NCBI RefSeq assembly: GCF_025989185.1
Contig: NZ_JAPDNT010000002.1
Location: 372,001-436,000, forward strand
Source: Limobrevibacterium gyesilva
Lineage (GTDB): Bacteria; Pseudomonadota; Alphaproteobacteria; Acetobacterales; Acetobacteraceae
Direction: 5' to 3'
Length of the DNA: 64,000 bases
In this document: piece after piece, positions 41,850-50,750 of the stretch
Numbering within the stretch: the stretch's first letter is position 1
Layout: every line of letters begins with the position of its first letter
Notes under the pieces: model-generated
The model's database searches: none
Told to the model about the DNA's origin: nothing
What the model saw: only the letters and a program-made list of their open reading frames with translations
Translations under genes and position numbers: made by a program

Positions 41850-44184
41850 GCGTTCCTCTGGTCTGGTTCGAAGGCGGCAGGGTGATGCGAAACAGCGTCC
41901 CGCAGCCGGCAGGGCTCGACTCCACCGCCAGCCGGCCGCCATGGCCCTCGACGATGGTACGGCAGATCGTCAACCCGATACCCATGCCCGTGCGCTTGGT
42001 GCTGACGAACGGCTCGAACAGCCGTGCCGCGACTTCCGGCGCAAGGCCCGGCCCGGTATCGGCAACCGTGATCTCGACGCCGCCATGCCCGGCGGTGCCG
42101 GCCGAGACAACGACCCGGTTGGCCCGGCCGGGCAGCGGCGGCGCCGCCTGCAGCGCCTCGGCGGCATTGCGGATCAGGTTCAGCAGCACCTGCTGGATCT
42201 GGGTGCGGTCGACCAGCGCGCGGCCGGTGTCCGGCGCCACCCGCGTGACCAGCGTCACGCCTTGGGTCGAGCCGTCGGCCTCGGCAAGGTCGCAGGCCTC
42301 ACGGATCAGCCCGGCCACGTCTTCCGGGCGCAGCTCCGCTTCGCCGCGGCCGACGAAGTCGCGCAGCCGGCGGACGATCGCCCCTGCCCGCAGCATCTGC
42401 TTGGACGCGTCCGCCACCGCCACCCGCGAGGTGTCCAGCGCGCCCGCATCGCCGGCCTGGGCGCGGTCCAGCAGCCGAACCGCAGCGTTGAGGAAGTTGG
42501 TCGACGCCGCCAAGGGCTGGTTCACCTCATGCGCCAGCCCACTGGCCATCGCCCCCATGCTGCTGAGCCGGGTGGCGCGCAGCAGCTCGGCCTGCAGCGT
42601 CCGCAGCCGCGCCTCGGCGGCCTGGGCCTCGGTGACGTCGCGGGTCACGGTCATCACCCCGGCGATCCGGCCATCCGCGTCGCGCCACGGTGTCTTGGTC
42701 ACCGCGTAATGGCGCATCTCTCCGCTGGGCCGCGCGCGTGACAGGTCGAACGCGCGCGTCTCGCCGGTTTCGATCACGTCGTGGTCGACGGTCTCGACCC
42801 GGCGCGCGGCATCCGGCGGCAGGATGTCGCGGGCGCGGCGGCCAAGCACGCGCGCATCGTCGTCGCCCTGGCCCAGGCTGACCAGCGCGGCGCGGTTCAC
42901 GAGCACGTAGCGGCCCTCCAGATCCTTCACATGGATGCCTTCGACCGCCCCGTCCAGCACCGAGGCCAGCAGCCGCTGGCTGGTGCGTGCCTCCAGCATG
43001 GCCATGTGCTCGGCCATGGCGCGCCGGCGCAGCACCGCCTCGGCGCTGCCCAGGCTCGTGCGCAACGCCTCGAACTCGGCCACCGGCGATGGCGGCACCG
43101 GTTCCGGCCGATCCGCGCCGGCCGCCACCGCACGGGCATGCCCGGTCAGCAACGCCAACGGCCTGGCGAGCCGCCGCGCCAGCGCGATCGCGGCGAAGAT
43201 GCCCAGGCCCAGCGAAGCGAGCGCATTGACCGCGCGCTCCAGCAACGGTCCCTGCCAGGTGGCGTCGTAGTCGGCCTGCGGCTCGCAGACCGCGACGAGC
43301 CAACCCGGCGCCCGGTCTGGCTGGGACAAGGCGCAGATCCGCGCCAATCCGTCGGGCCATTTGCCCTGGCGCTGCGCGTCGTGATCATGCGGCCCGGCGC
43401 CGCCCAGCCATGGCGGGACCGACATTCCCGCCCGCAGCGCCGCCACGCCGGCGCTGCCGAGCACGATCCCCTGGGGGTCGGTCAGCAGAGCCACCGCGCC
43501 CGGCCCCCGGTTCTGCGCCGCCAGCACCGTGGACACCTGCGCCGGCGTCAGGCTCAGCTCCAGCACGGCGACCACGTCCCCGCCGCGCAGCACCGGCTGG
43601 TAGACCGCCGCCGCCGGCCCTTCGCCCGCAGGCTTCCAGGAGACGCCGCCGACCGCCGCGCGACGGTCGCGGATGACCTGTTGCAGCACGTCCGGCGCCG
43701 ATCCGCCTGGCGGCAGCGCCTGCGGATCGTGCAGCACGAGGGTGTTGCCCAGGGCTGCCGCCACGGCCTTCGCCCGCGTCTCGAAGGCGGGCCGATCGGG
43801 CGGCGAATTGAGGTCGGGCGCCGACGCCATCACCGTCAGCGCCATCGCGATCGTCTCGATCTCGCGATCCAGGGCCAGGGCGACGGCCTCGCTGCGCTCC
43901 TGCAGCCGTTCGCGGTAATGTTGACGGGCCTGGGTCATCGCGTCGGCGACCATGGCTGCGCTGATCACGCCGACCGGCAGCAGTGCCCACAGCACCAGGG
44001 CCACCATGTGCCGCTGCAGCCCGTGCGGACGCGGCTCGCGGTCGGCCGGAAGCGACGCCCGCTGCGACAGCCAGGGCCCGGCCACCCTCAGCCAGGCCGA
44101 GGCCGCGCATGCGGCCCGCAACCAGGCGGACCGGATCAGCTGTCGTTCCTCGGTGGCTTCGCCGATCGCATCCTCCCGCGGCAT
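41839..44184 (-). CDS. Membrane sensor histidine kinase (FixL/DctB-like, PAS domain)
   Basis: A 781-residue sensor kinase. A membrane helix at about 60-82 (HMVALVLWALLPVGVISAAM) is followed by a large periplasmic cache-like domain. A second helix (ALASLGLGIFAAIALA) and HAMP-like linker come next, then a PAS domain (LASVLDGAVEGIHVKDLEGR) ending in TVTRDVTEAQ. The HisKA has phospho-accepting His552 in GLAHEVNQPLAAS, and the HATPase has LLNLIRNAAEAL, DTGPGL and GMGIGLTICRTI. The periplasmic domain would sense a small ligand. The start is uncertain: ATG 44184 is used here, but a GTG at 44253 is in frame and neither has a good ribosome site. Confidence 0.88.
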   Translation of the reverse strand: MPREDAIGEATEERQLIRSAWLRAACAASAWLRVAGPWLSQRASLPADREPRPHGLQRHMVALVLWALLPVGVISAAMVADAMTQARQHYRERLQERSEAVALALDREIETIAMALTVMASAPDLNSPPDRPAFETRAKAVAAALGNTLVLHDPQALPPGGSAPDVLQQVIRDRRAAVGGVSWKPAGEGPAAAVYQPVLRGGDVVAVLELSLTPAQVSTVLAAQNRGPGAVALLTDPQGIVLGSAGVAALRAGMSVPPWLGGAGPHDHDAQRQGKWPDGLARICALSQPDRAPGWLVAVCEPQADYDATWQGPLLERAVNALASLGLGIFAAIALARRLARPLALLTGHARAVAAGADRPEPVPPSPVAEFEALRTSLGSAEAVLRRRAMAEHMAMLEARTSQRLLASVLDGAVEGIHVKDLEGRYVLVNRAALVSLGQGDDDARVLGRRARDILPPDAARRVETVDHDVIETGETRAFDLSRARPSGEMRHYAVTKTPWRDADGRIAGVMTVTRDVTEAQAAEARLRTLQAELLRATRLSSMGAMASGLAHEVNQPLAASTNFLNAAVRLLDRAQAGDAGALDTSRVAVADASKQMLRAGAIVRRLRDFVGRGEAELRPEDVAGLIREACDLAEADGSTQGVTLVTRVAPDTGRALVDRTQIQQVLLNLIRNAAEALQAAPPLPGRANRVVVSAGTAGHGGVEITVADTGPGLAPEVAARLFEPFVSTKRTGMGIGLTICRTIVEGHGGRLAVESSPAGCGTLFRITLPPSNQTRGTHDE

Positions 44185-44339
44185 CAATGCAATGGTATCT
44201 AGCAAATCCGCCCGGCCGTCCCCAGCGTTGTGCTCGGCAAGCCGCGCCGTCACGGGATGGCGGCGCCGCGGCTACGCAGCCCCCCTGGTCCGCGCGGTCC
44301 GCTGCGCCGCGATGCCCACGCCGCCCGGTCCGGCTTTCC

Positions 44340-45320
44340 CTATTCCGGCTGGATCAGCCCCGCGGCCTGCGCCTGGGCACGTGACGCGGCCATGCTGTCG
44401 GTGATCGCCAGTGCCGCCGCCAGCGCCCGGCGGCCGGCGGCCGCGTCCACCACCACGGGGGCGCCGTCCAGCACCGCCGCCACGAAGGCGGCGTGCTCGG
44501 CCTCCAGCGCGTCGTGGTCCTGCCACGTGACCTCTTCCATCCGGCCGTCGTCGATCAGCGGCAGCGGGACGCCGCGCTCGCGGCCGATCATCATCAGCTT
44601 GCGGGCGGCGAAATCGACGGTGATGTAGCCTTCCTGGCTGAACAGCCGCATCCGCCGCTCGGCCTTCAGCGAGATCCGGCTGGCGGTGATGGTGGCCACG
44701 CAGCCATTGGCGAAGCGGATGCGGGCATTGGCGATGTCCTCATGCTGGCTGGCCACCGGCGCGCCCACGGCGTCCACGCTCTGGATCGGGCTGTCCACCA
44801 GCGACAGCACGAGGTCGAGGTCGTGAATCATCAGGTCCAGGATCACCGACACATCCGTGCCGCGCGGCTTGAACGGGGCGATGCGCACGCACTCGATATA
44901 GACGGGCCGGCGCATGCGGGCGCTGATCGCCGCGTGCTCGGCGGAATAGCGCAGCAGGTGACCGACCTGCAGCACCAAGCCGCGCCCGGCCGCCAGCGCG
45001 GCCATGGCGTCCGCCTGTTCCAGGGTGGCCGCGATCGGCTTTTCCACCAGCACGTGCTTGCCCGCGCGCAAAGCCTGCGTGGCAAGCGCGAAATGCGCCT
45101 CGGCCGGTGCCGCCACCACCACCGCGTCGCAGGCCGCCATCAGCGCGTCCCAGTCCAGCGGCACGGTCCCGGCCTCCTGCGCCACCAGGGCGGCGCGGGC
45201 GCTGTCCGGGTCGTAGAGCCCGGCCAGCACCGCCCTTGGCGCCGCCGCCACCTTCAGCGCGTGGAAGCGGCCGAAATATCCGGCCCCGGCAATGCCGATT
45301 CGCAGTGTCGCAGCAGTCAT
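44340..45320 (-). CDS. Gfo/Idh/MocA family oxidoreductase (GnnA-like possibility)
   Basis: A 326-residue NAD(P)-dependent dehydrogenase: Rossmann GIAGAGYFGRFHALK, signature VEKPIAATLEQAD, and the C-domain segment ILDLMIHDLDLVLSLV with catalytic-type Asp and His. The pattern ...MIHDLDL...SASRIS-like and the HLLRYSAEH segment resembles UDP-N-acetylglucosamine 3-dehydrogenase (GnnA), which prepares diaminated lipid A sugars. It lies near LPS genes, which agrees, but no gnnB or lpx gene is adjacent, so this is only a possibility. It is divergent from the secD leader. Confidence 0.85.
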   Translation of the reverse strand: MTAATLRIGIAGAGYFGRFHALKVAAAPRAVLAGLYDPDSARAALVAQEAGTVPLDWDALMAACDAVVVAAPAEAHFALATQALRAGKHVLVEKPIAATLEQADAMAALAAGRGLVLQVGHLLRYSAEHAAISARMRRPVYIECVRIAPFKPRGTDVSVILDLMIHDLDLVLSLVDSPIQSVDAVGAPVASQHEDIANARIRFANGCVATITASRISLKAERRMRLFSQEGYITVDFAARKLMMIGRERGVPLPLIDDGRMEEVTWQDHDALEAEHAAFVAAVLDGAPVVVDAAAGRRALAAALAITDSMAASRAQAQAAGLIQPE

Positions 45321-45425
45321 GGCGTGTTTCCGGTCCTCGGCAACTCGTTTCCGGGACAGGTAGCATTCTCCGTGGTTTTCAGCCATTACCCCCGCCTGTT
45401 GCGTCGCGGGGGGGTTGTCGTCATT

Positions 45426-45473
45426 CTCCGCCCCCGCCGACCCCGCCGGTCACGCCCCCGTGACCGGGCGGAG
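45426..45473 (+). promoter_or_regulatory. Competing hairpins in the secD leader
   Basis: CCGGTCACG (45446-45454) pairs perfectly with CGTGACCGG (45459-45467) over a CCCC loop. Alternatively, CTCCGCCC (45426-45433) pairs with GGGCGGAG (45466-45473), which would bury the GGAGG ribosome site of the short ORF at 45481. The two stems share bases 45466-45467 and cannot form together, so the leader could switch between exposed and hidden states. The gene upstream is divergent, so this is not a terminator for it. Confidence 0.5.
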
Positions 45474-45480
45474 GCGTATG

Positions 45481-45531
45481 ATGGAGCCGCCTTTCTCTCA
45501 TGTGTCCGTCTTCGTGATACTCGCACCATGA
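45481..45531 (+). CDS. Short upstream ORF (16 codons) coupled to secD
   Basis: The reading frame MEPPFSHVSVFVILAP (16 residues) starts at ATG 45481 (an ATG at 45478 adds one Met). A strong GGAGG lies 6 bases before it (45470-45474). Its stop TGA (45529-45531) overlaps the secD ATG at 45528 as ATGA. secD itself has no Shine-Dalgarno in the 20 bases before its start, so ribosomes probably reach secD by finishing this ORF. It is too short to be a known secretion-monitoring arrest peptide. Its role may be coupling or attenuation (inference). Confidence 0.5.
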   Translation: MEPPFSHVSVFVILAP

Positions 45532-47105
45532 TGTATTTTTCCCGCCTCAAGACCGCCATGGTCGTGGGCATCTGCGTCCTGGGCGTGCTCCTGAGCCTGC
45601 CGAACCTGTTCCCGTCCCCGGCCAGCTGGGTCCCGTGGCGCACCATCCATCTCGGCCTCGACCTGCGCGGCGGCAGCTATCTGCTGCTGGAGGTCGACAT
45701 GAACGCGGTGGTGAAGGAACGCCTGGACAGCCTGGCGGATTCCGCCCGCCAAAGCCTGCGCCGCGCCGGCGTGCCGCGCTTCACCGCCACCCCCCAGCCG
45801 GCGCAGAACCGCATCGTCGTGCGCATCGACGACCAGACGAAGCAGGACGCGGCCCTGGCGGCGCTGCGTGAACTGGCCACCGCCGCGGGCGGCAGCCTGG
45901 GCGCGCGGCCGGACCTCGATTTCGAGGTGACGCCCGGCCAGATCACCATCACCCTGTCTCCGGCCGCCCTGATCGACCGCGCCACCGCAGCGGTGCAACA
46001 GTCGATCGAAATCGTCCGCCGCCGCATCGACGAGACCGGCGTGGTGGACCCGATGATCACCCGCCAGGGCGAAAGCCGCATCGTCGTCCAGCTGCCTGGC
46101 GTCGAGGACCCGAACCGGATCAAGGAGATGCTGGGCAAGACCGCCCGCATGACCTTCCGGCTGACCGACGAGAACGCCAACCTGAACGCCGCCGTGCCAC
46201 CGCCCGGTGTGGACTTCCTGCCGCTGGAAGGCCAGGCCGGCGGCAAGATCGCGGTACGCCGCCGCGTGGAGGTGGACGGCGCCAACCTCACCGACGCGCG
46301 CGCCGGGCAGAACCCGCAGACCGGCGAGTGGGTGGTGAACTTCACCTTCGATTCCGTGGGCACCCGCCGCTTCGCCGACATCAGCCGCGCCAATGTCGGC
46401 CATCCCTTCGCCATCGTCCTGGACGACAAGGTCATCAGCGCCCCGGTGATCCGCGAGCCGATCACCGGCGGGCGCGGACAGATCAGCGGGCGCTTCGATG
46501 CACGAACGGCCACCGACCTCTCGGTCCTGCTGCGGGCCGGCGCCCTGCCGGCGCCGCTGACCGTGGTCGAGGAACGCAGCGTGGGGCCGGAGCTGGGTGC
46601 CGACGCGATCCGCGCCGGCGCCATCGCGCTGGCCGTCGGCTTCGTGCTGGTGATGGTCTACATGGCCTTCTTCTACGGTCTGTTCGGCTGGATGGCGAAC
46701 GTGGCCCTGCTCGTCAACCTGGTGCTGCTGACGGCGGTGCTGAGCCTGCTGGAGGCGACGCTGACATTGCCGGGCATGGCGGGCATCCTGCTGACCCTGG
46801 GCATGGCGGTCGACGCCAACATCCTGATCAACGAACGCATACGCGAGGAAGTGCGCAACGGCCGAACACCGCTGAACGCGATGGAGACCGGCATTCGCCG
46901 CGCCTTCTCGACCATCATCGACAGCAACGCGACCGGCTTCCTCGCGCACGTGATGCTGTTCGTTTTCGGCACCGGGCCGGTGCGCGGCTTCGCGGTGACC
47001 ATCACCGTCGGCATCGCCACCAGCCTGTTCACCGCCACGATGCTGGTGCGGCTGCTGATGGTGCGCTGGTACGCCGCCAGGCGCCCCGCCGTGTTGCCGG
47101 TGTAG
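45528..47105 (+). CDS. secD: Protein translocase subunit SecD
   Basis: A 525-residue inner-membrane protein that with SecF uses proton flow to help pull proteins through SecYEG. Helix 1 is at the N-terminus (TAMVVGICVLGVLLSLP), then the periplasmic P1 region with LGLDLRGGSYLLLEVDM and GRGQISGRFD. Five more helices follow, with the conserved AVDANILINERIREE and FGTGPVRGFAVTITVGI. Its length is normal for an alphaproteobacterial SecD. ATG 45528 or 45531 starts it; the open frame reaches further upstream to 44493 but only as shadow. It lacks a ribosome site of its own and is coupled to the short ORF before it. secF follows after 10 bases. Confidence 0.95.
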   Translation: MMYFSRLKTAMVVGICVLGVLLSLPNLFPSPASWVPWRTIHLGLDLRGGSYLLLEVDMNAVVKERLDSLADSARQSLRRAGVPRFTATPQPAQNRIVVRIDDQTKQDAALAALRELATAAGGSLGARPDLDFEVTPGQITITLSPAALIDRATAAVQQSIEIVRRRIDETGVVDPMITRQGESRIVVQLPGVEDPNRIKEMLGKTARMTFRLTDENANLNAAVPPPGVDFLPLEGQAGGKIAVRRRVEVDGANLTDARAGQNPQTGEWVVNFTFDSVGTRRFADISRANVGHPFAIVLDDKVISAPVIREPITGGRGQISGRFDARTATDLSVLLRAGALPAPLTVVEERSVGPELGADAIRAGAIALAVGFVLVMVYMAFFYGLFGWMANVALLVNLVLLTAVLSLLEATLTLPGMAGILLTLGMAVDANILINERIREEVRNGRTPLNAMETGIRRAFSTIIDSNATGFLAHVMLFVFGTGPVRGFAVTITVGIATSLFTATMLVRLLMVRWYAARRPAVLPV

Positions 47106-47115
47106 GACGCACGCC

Positions 47116-48066
47116 ATGTTCATCCGCCCGATATTCCGCATCGTTCCCGATGACACGCGCATCCCGTTCATGCGCGGCCGCTTCATGGGGCTCATCGTCT
47201 CCGCGGTGCTGTCGATCGCCTCGGTGATCCTGTTCTTCCATCCCGGCTTGCACGAGGGCATCGACTTCTCCGGCGGCATCGTCATGGAGGTGCGCACGCC
47301 CGGGCCCGCGGACTTCGGCAAGATCCGCGCGGCGCTGGCCGAGCAGGGCATCCGCGAGCCGGGAGTGCAGCGTTTCGGTGAAGCAACCAACGTGCTGATC
47401 CGCCTGGAAGCCCAGCCAAGCGAGGCCGCCACCCAGGACATGGTCAACCGGGTGCGCACCGCCGTCGAGTCTTCGCAGCCCGGCGCGCGCGTGCTGCGCA
47501 CCGATGCCGTCGGCGCCTCGGTGTCGGCCGAACTGTTCCGCGACGGCATGCTGGCGCTGGGGCTCAGCCTGCTGATGATCATGGTCTATATCTGGTTCCG
47601 CTTCGAATGGCAGTTCGCGGTCGGGGCCGTGGTGACGCTGCTGCTGGACGTCACCAAGGCGATCGGGTTCCTGGCGGTCACCCGTTTCGAGTTCGATCTG
47701 GTGATGGTCGGCGCGATCCTGACGATCATCGGCTATTCGACCAACGACAAGGTGGTGGTCTACGACCGCGTGCGCGAGAACCTGCGCAAGTACAAGTCCA
47801 TGTCGCTGCGCGACCTGATCGACCTGTCGATCAACGAGACGCTGAACCGCACGCTCGGCACCTCCATGACCGTGTTCCTGGCCACCCTGCCGCTGGCCCT
47901 GTTCGGCGGCAGCACGCTGTCCGGTTTCGCCTGGGTGATGCTGTTCGGCATCGTGATCGGCACCTCGTCGTCGATCTTCATCGCCGCGCCGATCCTGCTG
48001 TTCCTGGGCGAGCACCGGCTGCGACGCGACGCGGCGGTGCAATCGCCGGCCAAAGCCGCCTCGTGA
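47116..48066 (+). CDS. secF: Protein translocase subunit SecF
   Basis: A 316-residue inner-membrane protein with six helices. The periplasmic GIDFSGGIVMEVRTPG is after helix 1. The conserved D/R region is DLVMVGAILTIIGYSTNDKV, and VVYDRVRENLRKYKSMSLRD and SINETLNRTLGTSMTVFLAT follow, all typical of SecF. It acts with SecD and SecYEG. The stop overlaps the GTG of the next gene by 4 bases (GTGA), so the downstream Bug-like gene is translated with it. Confidence 0.95.
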   Translation: MFIRPIFRIVPDDTRIPFMRGRFMGLIVSAVLSIASVILFFHPGLHEGIDFSGGIVMEVRTPGPADFGKIRAALAEQGIREPGVQRFGEATNVLIRLEAQPSEAATQDMVNRVRTAVESSQPGARVLRTDAVGASVSAELFRDGMLALGLSLLMIMVYIWFRFEWQFAVGAVVTLLLDVTKAIGFLAVTRFEFDLVMVGAILTIIGYSTNDKVVVYDRVRENLRKYKSMSLRDLIDLSINETLNRTLGTSMTVFLATLPLALFGGSTLSGFAWVMLFGIVIGTSSSIFIAAPILLFLGEHRLRRDAAVQSPAKAAS

Positions 48067-49025
48067 TCCGCCGCCGGGCCCTGCTTGCAGCGAGCCTGGC
48101 ACTGCCCGCGGTCCGACCCGCATGGGCCGGCCGCCGCCTGGACCTGATCGTGGGAGCGCCCGCCGGCGCGCCCTCCGACACCGCGGCCCGTGCCTTCGCC
48201 CCGTTCCTGGAACGGCATCTGCCGTATTCGCGGCTGCGCGTGGTGAACATCCCCGGCGACGCCGGGCTGGCCGGGTTCCGGGCCCTGGCGCGGGCCGACC
48301 CCTCCGGCATGACGTTCGGCTGGGTGGTGACGCCGGTCCTGCCCGCCCGCATGGTGGACCGCCCGGAGGCGGGAAATCTGCTGGACCGGCTGCGCCTGAT
48401 CGGCGCCGTCGCCAAGGAGCCGATCGCCTTCGTCTCCTCTGCTAACAGCCCACTGGCCTCGGCGGCCGACCTGGTGGGCCGCTCGGCCGACGACGCGGCG
48501 GCGGTGCCGCTGGCGACCCCTCCGGCCGGCAGCCCGCCGCATCTGGCAGCGCTGCGCCTGCAGGCGCTGGCCGGGACGACGCTGAACATCGTCGCCTTTC
48601 CCAGCGCCGCCGCCGCCCGCCAGGCCGCCCTGTCGCGCCACGCCGCGGCGGCGGCGCTGGGTCTGGGCGATGCGGTGGATTGCCTGCGCAACGGCACCCT
48701 GACAGGCCTCGGCATCGCCGCCCGCAACCGCCCCCGGGCCTTCCCGGATATCGCGCCGCTGCGCGAAGGCGGGCTGCAGCTGTCTGCCGTCATCCACCGC
48801 GGCCTGGCGGCACCCTATGGGTGTCCCGAGGATCTCGCCGGGCAGTTGCGCATGGCGCTGCAGAGCGCGGTGGCAGATCCGGAGTACCAGGCCGCAGCCG
48901 ACGCCGGCGGCTTCGCCGGCGCGTTCCTGGACGGACCGGCCTGGACCGCGCAGGCAGCCGCCGAACGCGCCGAGCTGGCAGCGCTGTGGGTGGATACGCC
49001 CTGGCTGCCGTCGGGCGTCGGCTAG
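48063..49025 (+). CDS. Bug/TctC-like tripartite tricarboxylate transporter substrate-binding protein
   Basis: A 320-residue periplasmic protein. A basic signal VIRRRALLAASLALPAV is cleaved near AWA-G, and the mature part begins RRLDLIVGAPAGAPSDTAAR, the TctC (Bug) entry motif. VNIPGDAGLAGFRALARADP, PPAGSPPHLAALRL and a C-terminal helix with DPEYQAAADAGGF follow. The family binds carboxylates for a TctAB transporter, but no tctA/tctB is here. The GTG start overlaps the secF stop as GTGA, giving an unexpected secDF coupling. It may have been recruited to another envelope function; the ligand is unknown. Confidence 0.82.
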   Translation: MIRRRALLAASLALPAVRPAWAGRRLDLIVGAPAGAPSDTAARAFAPFLERHLPYSRLRVVNIPGDAGLAGFRALARADPSGMTFGWVVTPVLPARMVDRPEAGNLLDRLRLIGAVAKEPIAFVSSANSPLASAADLVGRSADDAAAVPLATPPAGSPPHLAALRLQALAGTTLNIVAFPSAAAARQAALSRHAAAAALGLGDAVDCLRNGTLTGLGIAARNRPRAFPDIAPLREGGLQLSAVIHRGLAAPYGCPEDLAGQLRMALQSAVADPEYQAAADAGGFAGAFLDGPAWTAQAAAERAELAALWVDTPWLPSGVG

Positions 49026-49360
49026 GCCGGCGGGATCGCGGCCAGGGCCTTCTTCAGGCAGGGGTACCAGCCGGTGGTGGTGCCGTCGGCGGGGCGCCAG
49101 ACAATGAAGCCGCCGTCGCAGCAGCCCACGCCCCATGACGCCCACAACGCGTCCCGCCGATAGACCAGAAGGAAGTCGCCCAGCTCCGGCTCGTCCTCCT
49201 GGGCGCTGTTGTCCAGCGCGACCCGCGTGTAGCCCTCCTCGCGCGCGCTGTCGGCCCAGCGCAGGACCTCGATCCTGTCGCGCGCGGTGAAGCGGTTTGT
49301 CGGCCGCGCCGGCGGTGGGAACGACAAAATGACGGCAGAGGTCGCGCTGCTGAGGTCCAT
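49022..49360 (-). CDS. Conserved small protein of unknown function
   Basis: A 112-residue cytoplasmic protein with no signal or membrane segment, rich in Trp and Cys: FTARDRIEVLRWADSAREEG in the first half, and the distinctive WASWGVGCCDGGFIVWRPADG followed by YPCLKKALAAIPP at the end. The ATG at 49360 has GGGAG upstream. It ends on the stop of the convergent Bug-like gene (4-base overlap) and follows purA on the minus strand after 96 bases. A TGTGA-N6-TCACA element lies 58 bases upstream. I do not recognise the family. Confidence 0.72.
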   Translation of the reverse strand: MDLSSATSAVILSFPPPARPTNRFTARDRIEVLRWADSAREEGYTRVALDNSAQEDEPELGDFLLVYRRDALWASWGVGCCDGGFIVWRPADGTTTGWYPCLKKALAAIPPA

Positions 49361-49417
49361 CGGAAGCTCCCAGAACATTTCCTGGAGCGAAGGTAACCAG
49401 GCTGTGAACCACACGTC

Positions 49418-49433
49418 TGTGAGCTAGTTCACA
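49418..49433. promoter_or_regulatory. CRP-type operator (TGTGA-N6-TCACA)
   Basis: TGTGAGCTAGTTCACA is a textbook CRP/FNR-superfamily palindrome; 14 of 16 bases are symmetric, including the central CTAG. It lies 58-73 bases upstream of the ATG at 49360 and 15 bases after the purA stop (minus strand). A further TGTGA lies at 49403-49407. It is a likely activator site for the small unknown gene. Confidence 0.55.
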
Positions 49434-49456
49434 CCGCGTACTCGTACCCCGATCCG

Positions 49457-50746
<1,290 letters not shown>

Positions 50747-50750
50747 GCGA

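Noticed and set aside
44493-45527. In-frame upstream extension of secD
   Set aside because: Runs antisense through the Gfo/Idh gene; SecD homology begins at the ATGATG near 45528.
45481-45531. The secD short ORF as a known ApdP- or VemP-type arrest peptide
   Set aside because: Only 16 codons, no signal sequence and no RAPP-like arrest motif; kept only as a coupling ORF.
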